Part shown: positions 8,392 to 15,993 of the stretch, piece by piece | Layout: every line of letters begins with the position of its first letter | Numbering within the stretch: the stretch's first letter is position 1 | Assembly (NCBI GenBank): GCA_963817905.1 | Contig: CAWFPS010000001.1 | Location: 1-64,000, forward strand | Reading direction: 5' to 3' | Source of the DNA: VRUE01 sp963817905 | GTDB taxonomy: Bacteria > Actinomycetota > Thermoleophilia > Solirubrobacterales > 70-9 | Length of the DNA stretch: 64,000 nt | Translations under genes and position numbers: made by a program | Notes under the pieces: model-generated | What the model was told of the DNA's origin: nothing | What the model saw: only the letters and a program-made list of their open reading frames with translations | The model's database searches: none

Positions 8392-9339
8392 GTGATGCAG
8401 GAACTGGACAGGGCGGTGCGGACGGTTTTGCGCGATTGCCTGCGGGTGGAACCTGCCGAAGAGGTGCTGGTGATCTGCAACCCGGTCACCGAGGAGATCG
8501 GGGCGCTGATGCGGATCGAGGCCGAGGGGGACGGTGCCTACGCGACGCTGGCGGTGATCTCCGAGCTCGACTCCAACGGGGCCGAGCCGCCGACGCCGGT
8601 CGCCGCGGCGATGATCGCCTCCCACGTCGTCCTCGCGCCGACGATCCAGTCGCTGTCTCATACCTACGCGCGCCGCGCGGCAAACCGGGCCGGGGCGCGG
8701 GTCGCGACCCTGCCCGGCGTCACCGACGACATGCTGGCCCGGCTGATGAACGCCGACATGCGCGAGCTGCGGCGGCGCGGGGCCGCCCTGGCGGCGGCAA
8801 TGCGCAGCGGCGAGGAGGCGCGGATCACCTGCCAGCACGGCAGTGACCTACGGCTCGGGCTCAAGGACCGCATCCCGATCGCCGACGCCGGCGTGCTCGA
8901 CGCGCCCGGCGCCTTCGGCAACCTGCCCTGCGGTGAGGCCTTCGTCTCGCCCGTCAGCGGTGAGGGCACGCTCGTCGTCGATGGCTCGATCGCCGGTGTC
9001 GGCAAGGTCGAGACGCCGGTCGAGCTGACCGTCCGCGACGGCCACCTCGTCGACGCCACCGGCCCCGAGGGCGACACCCTGCTCGAACTGCTCACCGCCC
9101 ACGGCGAGGACGGCACCAATATCGCCGAGCTCGGCATCGGCACCAACGAAGAGGCGACCCTGACCGGCAACATCCTCGAGGACGAGAAGATCCTCGGCAC
9201 CGCCCACGTCGCCTTCGGCGCCTCGGCGGCGATCGGCGGCGGCATCCAGGTCCCCGTCCACCTCGACTGCGTGGTGCTCGAACCGACGATCGAGATCGAC
9301 GGCAAGGAGATCGTCCGCGCCGGCGATCTGCTCGTCTGA
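8392..9339 (+). CDS. M29-family (aminopeptidase T-like) metallopeptidase
   Basis: 315 residues. The first half is a Rossmann-like domain with VLVICNPVTEEIGALM; the second half carries the M29 landmarks NLPCGEAFVSPVSGEG, ELGIGTNEEA and GTAHVAFGASAAIGGG, ending LDCVVLEPTIEIDG. M29 enzymes are cytosolic two-metal aminopeptidases; metal ligands are expected at the Glu of PCGEA, the Glu of GTNEEA, and the His of GTAHVAFG and of VHLDCV. The protein is somewhat shorter than aminopeptidase T (about 370-410 residues) because the N-terminus is reduced, so specificity may differ. Two codons precede the next gene; they look co-transcribed. Confidence 0.85.
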   Translation: MMQELDRAVRTVLRDCLRVEPAEEVLVICNPVTEEIGALMRIEAEGDGAYATLAVISELDSNGAEPPTPVAAAMIASHVVLAPTIQSLSHTYARRAANRAGARVATLPGVTDDMLARLMNADMRELRRRGAALAAAMRSGEEARITCQHGSDLRLGLKDRIPIADAGVLDAPGAFGNLPCGEAFVSPVSGEGTLVVDGSIAGVGKVETPVELTVRDGHLVDATGPEGDTLLELLTAHGEDGTNIAELGIGTNEEATLTGNILEDEKILGTAHVAFGASAAIGGGIQVPVHLDCVVLEPTIEIDGKEIVRAGDLLV

Positions 9340-9341
9340 AG

Positions 9342-10226
9342 GTGGCGCCCCGGCTGCTCGCCGTTCCAAATGTCTCCGAGGGTCGCGACGCGGCGCGGAT
9401 CGAGGCCCTCCAGCGCGCCTTTTCCGGCGGCGCCACCCTGCTCGACCGCCACTCCGACCCTGACCACGGGCGTACCGTCTTCACCCTGGCGGGCGAGCCG
9501 GCGCCGCTGCGCGAGGCGCTGCTGCGCGGCGCCGCGCAGGCGATCGAGACCGTCGATATGGGCGCATACGCCGGTCTCCACCCCGCGGTCGGCGCGCTCG
9601 ATGTCTGCCCGTTGGTCTGGACCGGCCCGGCGCGGCGCGACGGGGCCCGCAGCGAGGCGCTCGGGCTGGCCGAGCAGCTGGGCGGGCTCGACGTCCCGGT
9701 CTTCCTCTACGGCGAGCTGGCAACCCGTCCCGAGCACGCCGAGCGTGCCTACTTCCGCAACGGCGGCCTGGCCGAGCTGTGGCTGCGGATGGAGGCGGGG
9801 GAGACCCGTCCCGACTACGGCCCCGCCCTGCCGCACCGCAGCGCCGGCGTGACGCTCCTCACCGCCCGCCCGCCGCTCGCCGCCTTCAACGTCGAGCTCG
9901 ACAGCAGCGACGTCGAGCTGGCCCGCGCCGTCGCCGCCGGGTTGCGCGAGTCCGGCGGCGGCCCGCGCGGGGTGCGGGCGATCGGCCTCGGGCTGAGCAG
10001 CGGGCGGACCCAGGTCTCGACCAACGTCCACGACCCCTTCGCCGTGTCGCTCGGGGAGGTGGTCGAGCGGGTGCGGGCGCTGGCGGCACCGCTCGGCGCG
10101 CGCCCGGTCGAGGCCGAGGTCGTCGGTCTGGTCCCGGAGGCGGCCTTGGCCGGCTACCCGGCCGACGTCCCGATCCGGGATTTCGATCCCCGCCACCACC
10201 TGATCGAGCGGCGGCTGAACCTTTGA
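9342..10226 (+). CDS. ftcD: Glutamate formimidoyltransferase
   Basis: 294 residues starting GTG two bases after the peptidase gene. The opening LLAVPNVSEGRD, the DRHSDPDHGRTVFTLAG strand and MGAYAGLHPAVGALDVCPLV match the N-terminal formiminotransferase domain of FTCD, which moves the formimino group of N-formiminoglutamate to tetrahydrofolate in histidine breakdown. TQVSTNVHDP corresponds to the C-terminal subdomain. The cyclodeaminase half found in the animal enzyme is absent, as in many bacteria. No other hut gene lies nearby, so it may serve folate one-carbon metabolism instead. Confidence 0.88.
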   Translation: MAPRLLAVPNVSEGRDAARIEALQRAFSGGATLLDRHSDPDHGRTVFTLAGEPAPLREALLRGAAQAIETVDMGAYAGLHPAVGALDVCPLVWTGPARRDGARSEALGLAEQLGGLDVPVFLYGELATRPEHAERAYFRNGGLAELWLRMEAGETRPDYGPALPHRSAGVTLLTARPPLAAFNVELDSSDVELARAVAAGLRESGGGPRGVRAIGLGLSSGRTQVSTNVHDPFAVSLGEVVERVRALAAPLGARPVEAEVVGLVPEAALAGYPADVPIRDFDPRHHLIERRLNL

Positions 10227-10284
10227 CCCCCTTATACGGGGGCGAAAGCGACAGGTCGACGGGTCGTTGTGGGAGTGCATCATC

Positions 10285-10290
10285 TAGATT
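10285..10290 (+). promoter_or_regulatory. -10 box TAGATT before the 120-residue membrane protein
   Basis: TAGATT ends six bases before the ATG at 10297; no Shine-Dalgarno site is present. Confidence 0.45.
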
Positions 10291-10296
10291 CCGGGC

Positions 10297-10659
10297 ATGG
10301 CCCAGACCAAGAAGAAGCGCCGCCGCAAGCAACGTGGGACCCAGGGCGGCCGGGTCGATCCGAACCGCCGCCCGTCCCGCCCGAAAAGCCGTGCCGAGGC
10401 AAAGTCCCGCATCCGCTCGGGGGCCAAGCCCGCGCCGCGCGTGGACCGGCCGCCGACCTGGCGTGGCTCGGCCGTTCGCGGCCTCGCCGCCGCCGCGATC
10501 TTCACCGTCGCCCTGCTGATCGTCTTCAAACGCCCGCCGGGCGCCGCGCTCGGGCTCGGCGCCTTCATGCTCGTCTTCTATATCCCGGCCGGCTACTACA
10601 TCGACCTGATGCTGTGGCGGCGCCGGGAGCGGGGGCGGATGAGGTCGGGCGGCTCGTGA
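10297..10659 (+). CDS. Basic-tailed small membrane protein
   Basis: 120 residues. The first ~55 are very basic (QTKKKRRRKQRGTQGGR and further Arg/Lys/Pro), followed by two hydrophobic helices (about 60-77 and 85-105) and a short Arg-rich end. The basic region could bind nucleic acid or phospholipid head groups on the cytosolic side. The stop overlaps the GTG of the MBL gene (GTGA), so they are coupled. Not a family I can name. Confidence 0.75.
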   Translation: MAQTKKKRRRKQRGTQGGRVDPNRRPSRPKSRAEAKSRIRSGAKPAPRVDRPPTWRGSAVRGLAAAAIFTVALLIVFKRPPGAALGLGAFMLVFYIPAGYYIDLMLWRRRERGRMRSGGS

Positions 10660-11297
10660 GCCTCGAGGTCCGCCAGCTGACGGTCGGGCCGATCGCCGAG
10701 AACTGCTTCGTCGTCCGCCCCGAGGGGGGCGAGAAGCTCCTCGTCGTCGACCCCGGCGAAGAGGCCGAGCGCATCCTCGCCGGGATCGAGGAGACCGGCG
10801 CCGAGGTCGAGGCGATCCTGATCACCCACTGCCACTTCGACCACGTCGGCGCCGTCACCCCGCTGGCCGAGGCCACCGGCGCCCCCGTCTACTGCCCCGA
10901 GATCGAGACGTCGCTGCTCGCCGACATCATGTCCTTCACGATGCCCGGCTTCGGCCCCTTCGAGGGCTACGAGGCCGATGAGACCGTCGAAGGCGGCGAG
11001 GCATTGGAGCTGGCGGGCCTCACACTCGATGTCCACTTCACCCCGGGCCATAGCCCCGGCCACGTCACCTACTCGGTCCGCGACGAGGAAGCGATCTTCT
11101 CCGGCGACGTGCTCTTCCAGGGCTCGGTCGGCCGCGTCGACCTGCCCGGCGGCGACGGTCCCACCCTGATGCGCTCGATCCAGTCGCTGCTCGATTCCCA
11201 CCCGGCCGGGACCACCGTCTACCCCGGCCACATGGGGGTCACCACGCTGGGCGCCGAGCAGGCGACGAACCCCTTCCTCGCGCAGCTCTCGCGCTAG
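10656..11297 (+). CDS. Metallo-beta-lactamase fold hydrolase (glyoxalase II-like)
   Basis: 213 residues from the GTG at 10656. It carries the MBL zinc motif THCHFDHVGA (HxHxDH), the second-site His in TPGHSPGH, the bridging Asp in IFSGDVLF and the final His in VYPGHMG. Length and the opening TVGPIAENCFVV are typical of the small glyoxalase II-like/YcbL group, which hydrolyse S-lactoylglutathione or related thioesters. Actinobacteria generally lack glutathione, so a mycothiol or other thioester is a more likely substrate; that is inference. Cytosolic. Confidence 0.9.
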   Translation: MSLEVRQLTVGPIAENCFVVRPEGGEKLLVVDPGEEAERILAGIEETGAEVEAILITHCHFDHVGAVTPLAEATGAPVYCPEIETSLLADIMSFTMPGFGPFEGYEADETVEGGEALELAGLTLDVHFTPGHSPGHVTYSVRDEEAIFSGDVLFQGSVGRVDLPGGDGPTLMRSIQSLLDSHPAGTTVYPGHMGVTTLGAEQATNPFLAQLSR

Positions 11298-11322
11298 GCA
11301 GCGGGCGAGCGGCCGGCGCAGG

Positions 11323-11328
11323 TAAGGT
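11323..11328 (+). promoter_or_regulatory. -10 box TAAGGT of hisS
   Basis: Ends seven bases before the GTG at 11336, supporting a leaderless hisS transcript. Confidence 0.45.
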
Positions 11329-11335
11329 CGCGCAC

Positions 11336-12586
11336 GTGGCGGCACCCAAGTACCAGGCACCGCGCGGGACCTTCGACGTCCTGCCCGCCGCCGCGCGCGT
11401 GCGCGGCCGGATCGAAGCCACGGCGGCGGCGATCTTCGCCCGCGCCGGCTACGAGCCGATCGCCACGCCGAGCTTCGAGGACACGGAGCTGTTCGAGCGC
11501 GGCGTCGGCCACTCGACCGACATCGTCCGCAAGGAGATGTTCAGCTTCGAGGACAAGGGCGGGCGCAGCCTCACCCTGCGGCCCGAGGGCACGGCGCCGA
11601 TCTGCCGCGCCTACGTCGAGCACGGGATGCGGGCACTGGCGCAGCCGGTCAAGCTCTCCTACCGCGGCCCCTTCTTCCGCCACGAGCGCCCTCAGGCCGG
11701 CCGCTACCGCCAGTTCCACCAGCTCGGCGCCGAGGCGATCGGCAGCGACTCGCCGCTCGCCGACGCCGAGCTGATCGGGTTGCTGGCCGAGCTGCTGGCC
11801 GAGCTCGGCGTGCCCGGGGTGGAGCTGCGGCTGGGCAGTCTCGGCTCGCTCGACACGCGCCAGGCCTACCTGGAGGAGCTGAAGGCCCACCTGCGCGCCC
11901 ACGAGGACGAGCTGTCGAAAGAGGTGCGCGAGCGGATTGACGTCAACCCGCTGCGCGCCTTCGACTCCGACGACGAGGGGACCCGTGCGGCGATGGCCGA
12001 CGCGCCGAAGCTCCTCGAGCGGCTCGAGGGCGCCGACGCCGATCACTTCGCCGAGGTGCGGTCGCTGCTCGACGCCTCCGGCGTCGCCTACGTAATCGAC
12101 CCGACCCTGGTCCGCGGCCTCGACTACTACACGCGCACGATCTTCTCCTTCGCCTGCGACCGTCTCGGCGCCCAGTCGGAGATAGGAGGCGGCGGGCGCT
12201 ACGACGGCCTGGTCGAGCAGCTCGGCGGCAAGCCGACCCCGGCGGTCGGCTGGGCGGCCGGGATCGAGCGGATCGCTTTGGCCCTGGACGAAGAGGTGGA
12301 CGCGCCCGGGCGCGACGTCTTCGTCGCCGTCGCCGACGATGAGGCCGAGCGTCGCGCGCTGGCCCTCGTCCTGGCCGGCGAACTGCGCAAGGCGGGCCTC
12401 TCGGCCGAGATCGACCTCGGCGGCCGCGGCCTCAAGGGCCAGTTCAAGCAGGCCGACCGGATCGGCGCCCGCCGCGTCGTCATCCTCGAGGCCGAGGGCG
12501 CCCAGCTGCGCGACATGGCCAGCGGCGAGCAGCGCCCGGTCCAGACCGGCAACCTGATCGAGGAGATAACGGGGGGAGAGCAGTGA
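11336..12586 (+). CDS. hisS: Histidyl-tRNA synthetase
   Basis: 416 residues, normal for bacterial HisRS. Class II motif 1 is near the start (APRGTFDVLP, then YEPIATPSFEDTELF); motif 2 is SYRGPFFRHERPQAGRYRQF; the histidine-binding HisA element is LVRGLDYYTRTIF; motif 3 is AVGWAAGIERIALAL. The C-terminal anticodon-binding domain (DVFVAVADDEAERRALAL onward) is present. It charges tRNA-His in the cytosol. The GTG start follows a TAAGGT box by seven bases. aspS follows after 64 bases, the classic hisS-aspS pairing. Confidence 0.97.
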   Translation: MAAPKYQAPRGTFDVLPAAARVRGRIEATAAAIFARAGYEPIATPSFEDTELFERGVGHSTDIVRKEMFSFEDKGGRSLTLRPEGTAPICRAYVEHGMRALAQPVKLSYRGPFFRHERPQAGRYRQFHQLGAEAIGSDSPLADAELIGLLAELLAELGVPGVELRLGSLGSLDTRQAYLEELKAHLRAHEDELSKEVRERIDVNPLRAFDSDDEGTRAAMADAPKLLERLEGADADHFAEVRSLLDASGVAYVIDPTLVRGLDYYTRTIFSFACDRLGAQSEIGGGGRYDGLVEQLGGKPTPAVGWAAGIERIALALDEEVDAPGRDVFVAVADDEAERRALALVLAGELRKAGLSAEIDLGGRGLKGQFKQADRIGARRVVILEAEGAQLRDMASGEQRPVQTGNLIEEITGGEQ

Positions 12587-12650
12587 TCGCGGAGCGACCA
12601 AGCGTCCATCTCTGCTTCTTCGCGCCGGGAGCGAGGCGGAGGTATTTGCG

Positions 12651-14444
12651 ATGAGCGAGTTTCCGGGACTGAGCCCGAACGGCTACCGCGACACCTGGTG
12701 CGGCCAGGTGCTCGGCGACCGGGTCGACAGCGAGGTGCGCGTTGCCGGCTGGGTTCACCGCCGCCGTGACCACGGCGGCCTGATCTTCATCGACCTGCGC
12801 GACCGCACCGGCATCGTCCAGCTCGTCTTCCACCCCGAGGACGCGGGCGGCGCCTTCGAGCTCGGTCACAAGCTGCGCGCCGAGGACGTGCTCAGCGCCA
12901 GCGGCACGGTCGTGCGGCGCTCCGCGGAGACGGTCAACCCCGAGCTGCCGACGGGGGAGGTCGAGCTGAAAGTCGCCAGCGTCGAGCTGCTCGCCGACGC
13001 CGAGACGCCGCCCTTCCAAATCGAGGGCTTCGCCGGCGAGGTGGGCGAGGACGCGAGGCTGCGCCACCGCTATCTCGACCTGCGCCGCGAGCAGATGCGC
13101 GACGCCCTCGTCCTCCGCCACCAGGTCACCGCGGCGATGCGCGAGTTCCTCGACCGCGAGGGCTTCCTCGACATCGAGACCCCGGTGCTGACCCGCTCCA
13201 CCCCCGAGGGCGCCCGCGACTTCCTCGTCCCCAGCCGCACCCAGCAGGGCTCCTTCTACGCGCTGCCGCAGTCCCCGCAGCTGTTCAAGCAACTGCTGAT
13301 GGTGGCTGGCTTCGAGCGCTATTACCAGGTGGCGCGCTGCTTCCGCGACGAGGACCTGCGCGCCGACCGCCAGCCGGACTTCACCCAGCTTGACATCGAG
13401 ATGTCCTTCGTCGGCGTCGAGGATGTGATCGAGGCCAACGAGCGCCTGCTGGCCCACGTCTTCGAGCGGGTCGGCGGCCCGTCCCTGCACCTGCCGCTGC
13501 GGCGCATGCCCTACGACGAGGCGATCTCCAAGTACGGCAGCGACCGTCCCGACACCCGCTTCGGCCTGGAGCTGGCGGATCTCGACGACCTGCTGGCCGC
13601 GACCGAGTTCAAGGTCTTCGCCTCGGTGATCGGTGGCGGCGGCACCGTGCGCGGCCTCAACGCGGGCCGGCGCGAGATGCCGCGCTCGGCCCTCGACGGG
13701 CTCATCTCCCGCGCCCAGGAGCTCGGCGCCAAGGGCCTGGTCTGGGCCTTCCGCGAGGGTGACGGCTGGCGCTCGCCAACGGCGAAGTTCCTCTCCGCCG
13801 CGGAGCTGAGCGCGCTCAACGAGCGGCTCGGGGCCGAGGAGGGCGACCTGCTGCTGCTGGTCGCCGACAAGCCCAAGGTCGCCAACGCGGTGCTCGGGCA
13901 GTTGCGCCTCGACCTCGCCGCCGAGTTCGGCCTCGTCCCCGCGGGCAGCGACGAGCTTCTTTGGATCGTCGACTGGCCGCTGATGGAGGCCAACGAGGCG
14001 GGAGGCTGGGACCCGCTGCACCACCCCTTCACCGCACCGTCCGCGGACTTCGACCCCGACGATCCCGGCTCCGCCCGCGCCCAGGCCTACGACCTGGTCT
14101 GGAACGGCCAGGAGATGGGCGGCGGTTCGATCCGCATCAGCGATGCCGCCCTGCAGGGCAAGGTCTTCGCCGCGCTCGGCATCGACGCGGCGGAAGCCGA
14201 GGCCCGCTTCGGCTTCCTGCTCGAGGCGCTGCGCTACGGTGCCCCGCCGCACGGCGGCATCGCCTACGGGCTCGACCGGATCGTCCAGCGCCTCGCCGGC
14301 GCCGCCTCGATTCGCGATGTGATCGCGTTCCCCAAGACCGCCTCCGGCGTCGACGCCCTGACCGGCGCCCCGGCGCCCGTCGAGGAGCCGCAGCTGCGCG
14401 AGGTCGGTCTCCAGTTGCGCGCCCGGCCTCCCGCGGGGAAATGA
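12651..14444 (+). CDS. aspS: Aspartyl-tRNA synthetase
   Basis: 597 residues, full length for the bacterial type. Domains in order: N-terminal OB fold with VAGWVHRRRDHGGLIFIDLRD (residues ~30-50), catalytic core with LRHRYLDLRREQMR, flipping-loop/motif 2 region FRDEDLRADRQPDFTQLD, the GAD insertion (about 290-420), and motif 3 GIAYGLDRIVQRLAG near the C-terminus. It charges tRNA-Asp; whether it is discriminating cannot be read here, and no gatCAB is in the window. The 95-residue gene downstream overlaps its stop by 4 bases. Confidence 0.97.
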   Translation: MSEFPGLSPNGYRDTWCGQVLGDRVDSEVRVAGWVHRRRDHGGLIFIDLRDRTGIVQLVFHPEDAGGAFELGHKLRAEDVLSASGTVVRRSAETVNPELPTGEVELKVASVELLADAETPPFQIEGFAGEVGEDARLRHRYLDLRREQMRDALVLRHQVTAAMREFLDREGFLDIETPVLTRSTPEGARDFLVPSRTQQGSFYALPQSPQLFKQLLMVAGFERYYQVARCFRDEDLRADRQPDFTQLDIEMSFVGVEDVIEANERLLAHVFERVGGPSLHLPLRRMPYDEAISKYGSDRPDTRFGLELADLDDLLAATEFKVFASVIGGGGTVRGLNAGRREMPRSALDGLISRAQELGAKGLVWAFREGDGWRSPTAKFLSAAELSALNERLGAEEGDLLLLVADKPKVANAVLGQLRLDLAAEFGLVPAGSDELLWIVDWPLMEANEAGGWDPLHHPFTAPSADFDPDDPGSARAQAYDLVWNGQEMGGGSIRISDAALQGKVFAALGIDAAEAEARFGFLLEALRYGAPPHGGIAYGLDRIVQRLAGAASIRDVIAFPKTASGVDALTGAPAPVEEPQLREVGLQLRARPPAGK

Positions 14445-14728
14445 GCTTCGCCGACCGGATCCGGGCCGCCTTGACGCGCTCCCCGGGGCCGGGGGCGACG
14501 CCGGTCCACGTCGACGACCCGCGTTTCGACAGCTGGGAGGTGGTGCGCGACTTCACCGACGTGAAGACGGCACGGGCCTGGCACCAGGCGCTGGAGGAGG
14601 CCCGCTTCGAGGCGGTGCTGACCGTCGACTGGCCGCTCGACCGCTACGGCCGCGGCGACATCGCCCTGCGCGTTCGGCCCGAGGACTGGAGCGAGGCCGA
14701 GCTGCTCCTCTCCAACCTGGACGATTGA
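14441..14728 (+). CDS. Conserved-looking 95-residue protein of unknown function
   Basis: Starts with ATG overlapping the aspS TGA (ATGA), so it is translationally coupled to aspS. The product is small, acidic and soluble (FADRIRAALTRSPG, then WEVVRDFTDVKTARAWHQAL and GDIALRVRPEDWSEAELLL) and looks like an alpha-beta fold with one central helix. No cysteine, metal or membrane motif. A ligand- or protein-binding role is possible but not shown. Confidence 0.7.
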   Translation: MSFADRIRAALTRSPGPGATPVHVDDPRFDSWEVVRDFTDVKTARAWHQALEEARFEAVLTVDWPLDRYGRGDIALRVRPEDWSEAELLLSNLDD

Positions 14729-14760
14729 CCCCTCGCCAGGGGGCCCGCGCGGTGGTACGG

Positions 14761-14788
14761 TTGACACCGAGGCTCGAGCCCGTACGAG
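14761..14788 (+). promoter_or_regulatory. Promoter of the 6S-like RNA
   Basis: TTGACA at 14761-14766, 16-base spacer, TACGAG at 14783-14788. This is the clearest consensus -35 in the window and predicts a start near 14795, just before the structured region. Confidence 0.5.
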
Positions 14789-14795
14789 AGCCGTC

Positions 14796-14935
14796 TCACC
14801 GTTTGACCCAACACAAACGGCGCGGGAGCTGATCTCTCTCGGTCCTGTGGGACTGCGAGGAGGCCCCCACCCTTTACTTCAAGGGATCAAAGCCAGAGGC
14901 GGTACCGGCGGGCTGGAGCCTCTTTTGTGTTGCAC
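14796..14935 (+). ncRNA. ssrS: Candidate 6S RNA (ssrS-like)
   Basis: A promoter-led, non-coding stretch between the aspS operon and the DUF559 gene. The ends pair: CAACACAAA at 14809-14817 with TTTGTGTTG at 14924-14932. Inside lie an apical hairpin CGGTCCTGTGGGACTG and a CCCTTTACTTCAAGGG hairpin, followed by GATCAAAGCCAGAGGCGGTA. That 3' segment strongly recalls the E. coli 6S RNA segment CAAGGGUUACAGCCUGCGGC in order and spacing. B. subtilis also keeps a 6S gene near aspS (recalled knowledge). 6S RNA mimics an open promoter and sequesters RNA polymerase. A competing hairpin CCGTTTG/CAAACGG (14799-14820) could act in release. The call rests on pattern matching by eye. Confidence 0.55.
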
Positions 14936-15023
14936 TTTCGGCACGATCGGCGCAGCACCGTTGCGCAGGCGTCCGGCACCATCGGCCGCATGCCTGAGGT
15001 TGCCGGTGCCGCTGGGGACGAGA
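14936..15023 (+). other. Short gap between 6S-like RNA and DUF559 gene
   Basis: About 90 bases after the closing helix of the RNA; no T-rich terminator is obvious and no gene is supported. Together with the RNA it fills the 14729-15040 intergenic space. Confidence 0.5.
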
Positions 15024-15058
15024 CGTGCATTCACCACGATATGCGTGGTAAATGCACG
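15024..15058. promoter_or_regulatory. 35-bp palindrome overlapping the DUF559 gene start
   Basis: Arms CGTGCATTCACCACG (15024-15038) and CGTGGTAAATGCACG (15044-15058) match at 14 of 15 positions around a 5-base centre containing the ATG. It is AT-richer than its surroundings. A repressor operator for autoregulation, or an mRNA hairpin over the start codon, would both fit. Confidence 0.5.
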
Positions 15059-15991
15059 GATGGAACCTCAGCGGTCGATGTTGATCGACGCTTGGCCGAG
15101 CTTGCGGAGCGGCAGCATGGCGTCGTTGCGCGCTGGCAGCTGACCGGCCTGGGTGTCTCGCGACGGGCGATCGATACTCGCCTTGGGACGGGTCGGCTAC
15201 ACCGTCTACATCAGGGCGTGTACGCCGTCGGGCATGTCGCAATCGGTCGCCGAGCCCGATGGATGGCAGCAGCACTTGCGGCCGGCCCAGGGGCCGTGCT
15301 GAGCCATCGCTCAGCAGCACAGCTCTGGGGCCTTCTGCCAGAGTCGACGATCGCCCCCGAAGTCACCAGGCCGGGCTACTTCAGGCCACGGCCCAGGATC
15401 AAGGCTCATCGCTCGGCACTACCGCCCGACGAGCTGACCCATGTCGATGGGATCCCGATTACCTCGTTGTCACGGACGCTCTTCGATCTGGCGTCCGTTG
15501 GGAGCCGGCGGCAAGTCGAAAAGGCGTTCAATGAGGCAGAAGTGCGCGGGCTCAATGACACGCTCTCAGTTGTCGACTTGCTGGAGCGTTATCCCGGTCG
15601 GCGTGGGTCGGTGGCGTTGCGGGCGATCCTCGCCGAGGAAGCGCATACCCGGGGGATCACCCGGAAGGAGCTTGAGGAGCGATTCACGGCGATCCTCGGC
15701 GCCACCGACTTGCCGCGGCCAAGGCGCAATGCCGACCTCGCGGTTGGCAAGCGCTTCTTCGAAGTCGACTGCCTCTGGCAGGCGCAGCGCCTGATCGTCG
15801 AGCTCGACGGCGGTTCTGTGCATGGGACCTGGCGCACCTCGGAACGGGACCGCGAAAAGGACCGGCTCCTACAGGTCGACGGGTGGCAGGTCGTGCGGAT
15901 CACCTGGCGCCAGCTGCGCGACGATGCGCCCGCCGTGATCGCCGATCTGCGCAGGCTGCTGCGGCGATCGGGCCGGGCTCCTACCCTGTAG
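15041..15991 (+). CDS. AbiEi-like wHTH plus DUF559 (Vsr/endonuclease-fold) protein
   Basis: About 316 residues from the ATG at 15041 (a longer frame would enter the 6S-like RNA). The N-terminus (LAELAERQHGVVARWQLTGL, then RRAIDTRLGTGRLHRLHQGV) is the winged helix typical of AbiEi-type type IV antitoxins; the middle is the matching C-terminal fold. The last ~110 residues are DUF559: EVDCLWQAQRLIVELDGG, then HGTW...DREKDRLLQVDGW and RITWRQL, with Glu/Asp placed as in Vsr-like PD-(D/E)xK nucleases. Such proteins are abundant in this lineage as single genes without a toxin partner. Nuclease activity is possible but untested. Confidence 0.85.
   Translation: MRGKCTDGTSAVDVDRRLAELAERQHGVVARWQLTGLGVSRRAIDTRLGTGRLHRLHQGVYAVGHVAIGRRARWMAAALAAGPGAVLSHRSAAQLWGLLPESTIAPEVTRPGYFRPRPRIKAHRSALPPDELTHVDGIPITSLSRTLFDLASVGSRRQVEKAFNEAEVRGLNDTLSVVDLLERYPGRRGSVALRAILAEEAHTRGITRKELEERFTAILGATDLPRPRRNADLAVGKRFFEVDCLWQAQRLIVELDGGSVHGTWRTSERDREKDRLLQVDGWQVVRITWRQLRDDAPAVIADLRRLLRRSGRAPTL
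15982..15987 (+). promoter_or_regulatory. -10 box TACCCT of the nifU-mnmA fusion gene
   Basis: Lies inside the end of the DUF559 gene, six bases before the ATG at 15994. Confidence 0.4.
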
Positions 15992-15993
15992 CG

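Noticed and set aside
12480..14252. 590-residue minus-strand frame opposite aspS
   Set aside because: Low-complexity Arg/Gly/Leu composition and complete overlap with aspS mark it as a mirror of its codon bias.
14780..14935. T-box or SRP RNA before the DUF559 gene
   Set aside because: No T-box bulge (TGGNACCGCG) and no SRP GGAAGCAG loop; the elements fit 6S RNA better.
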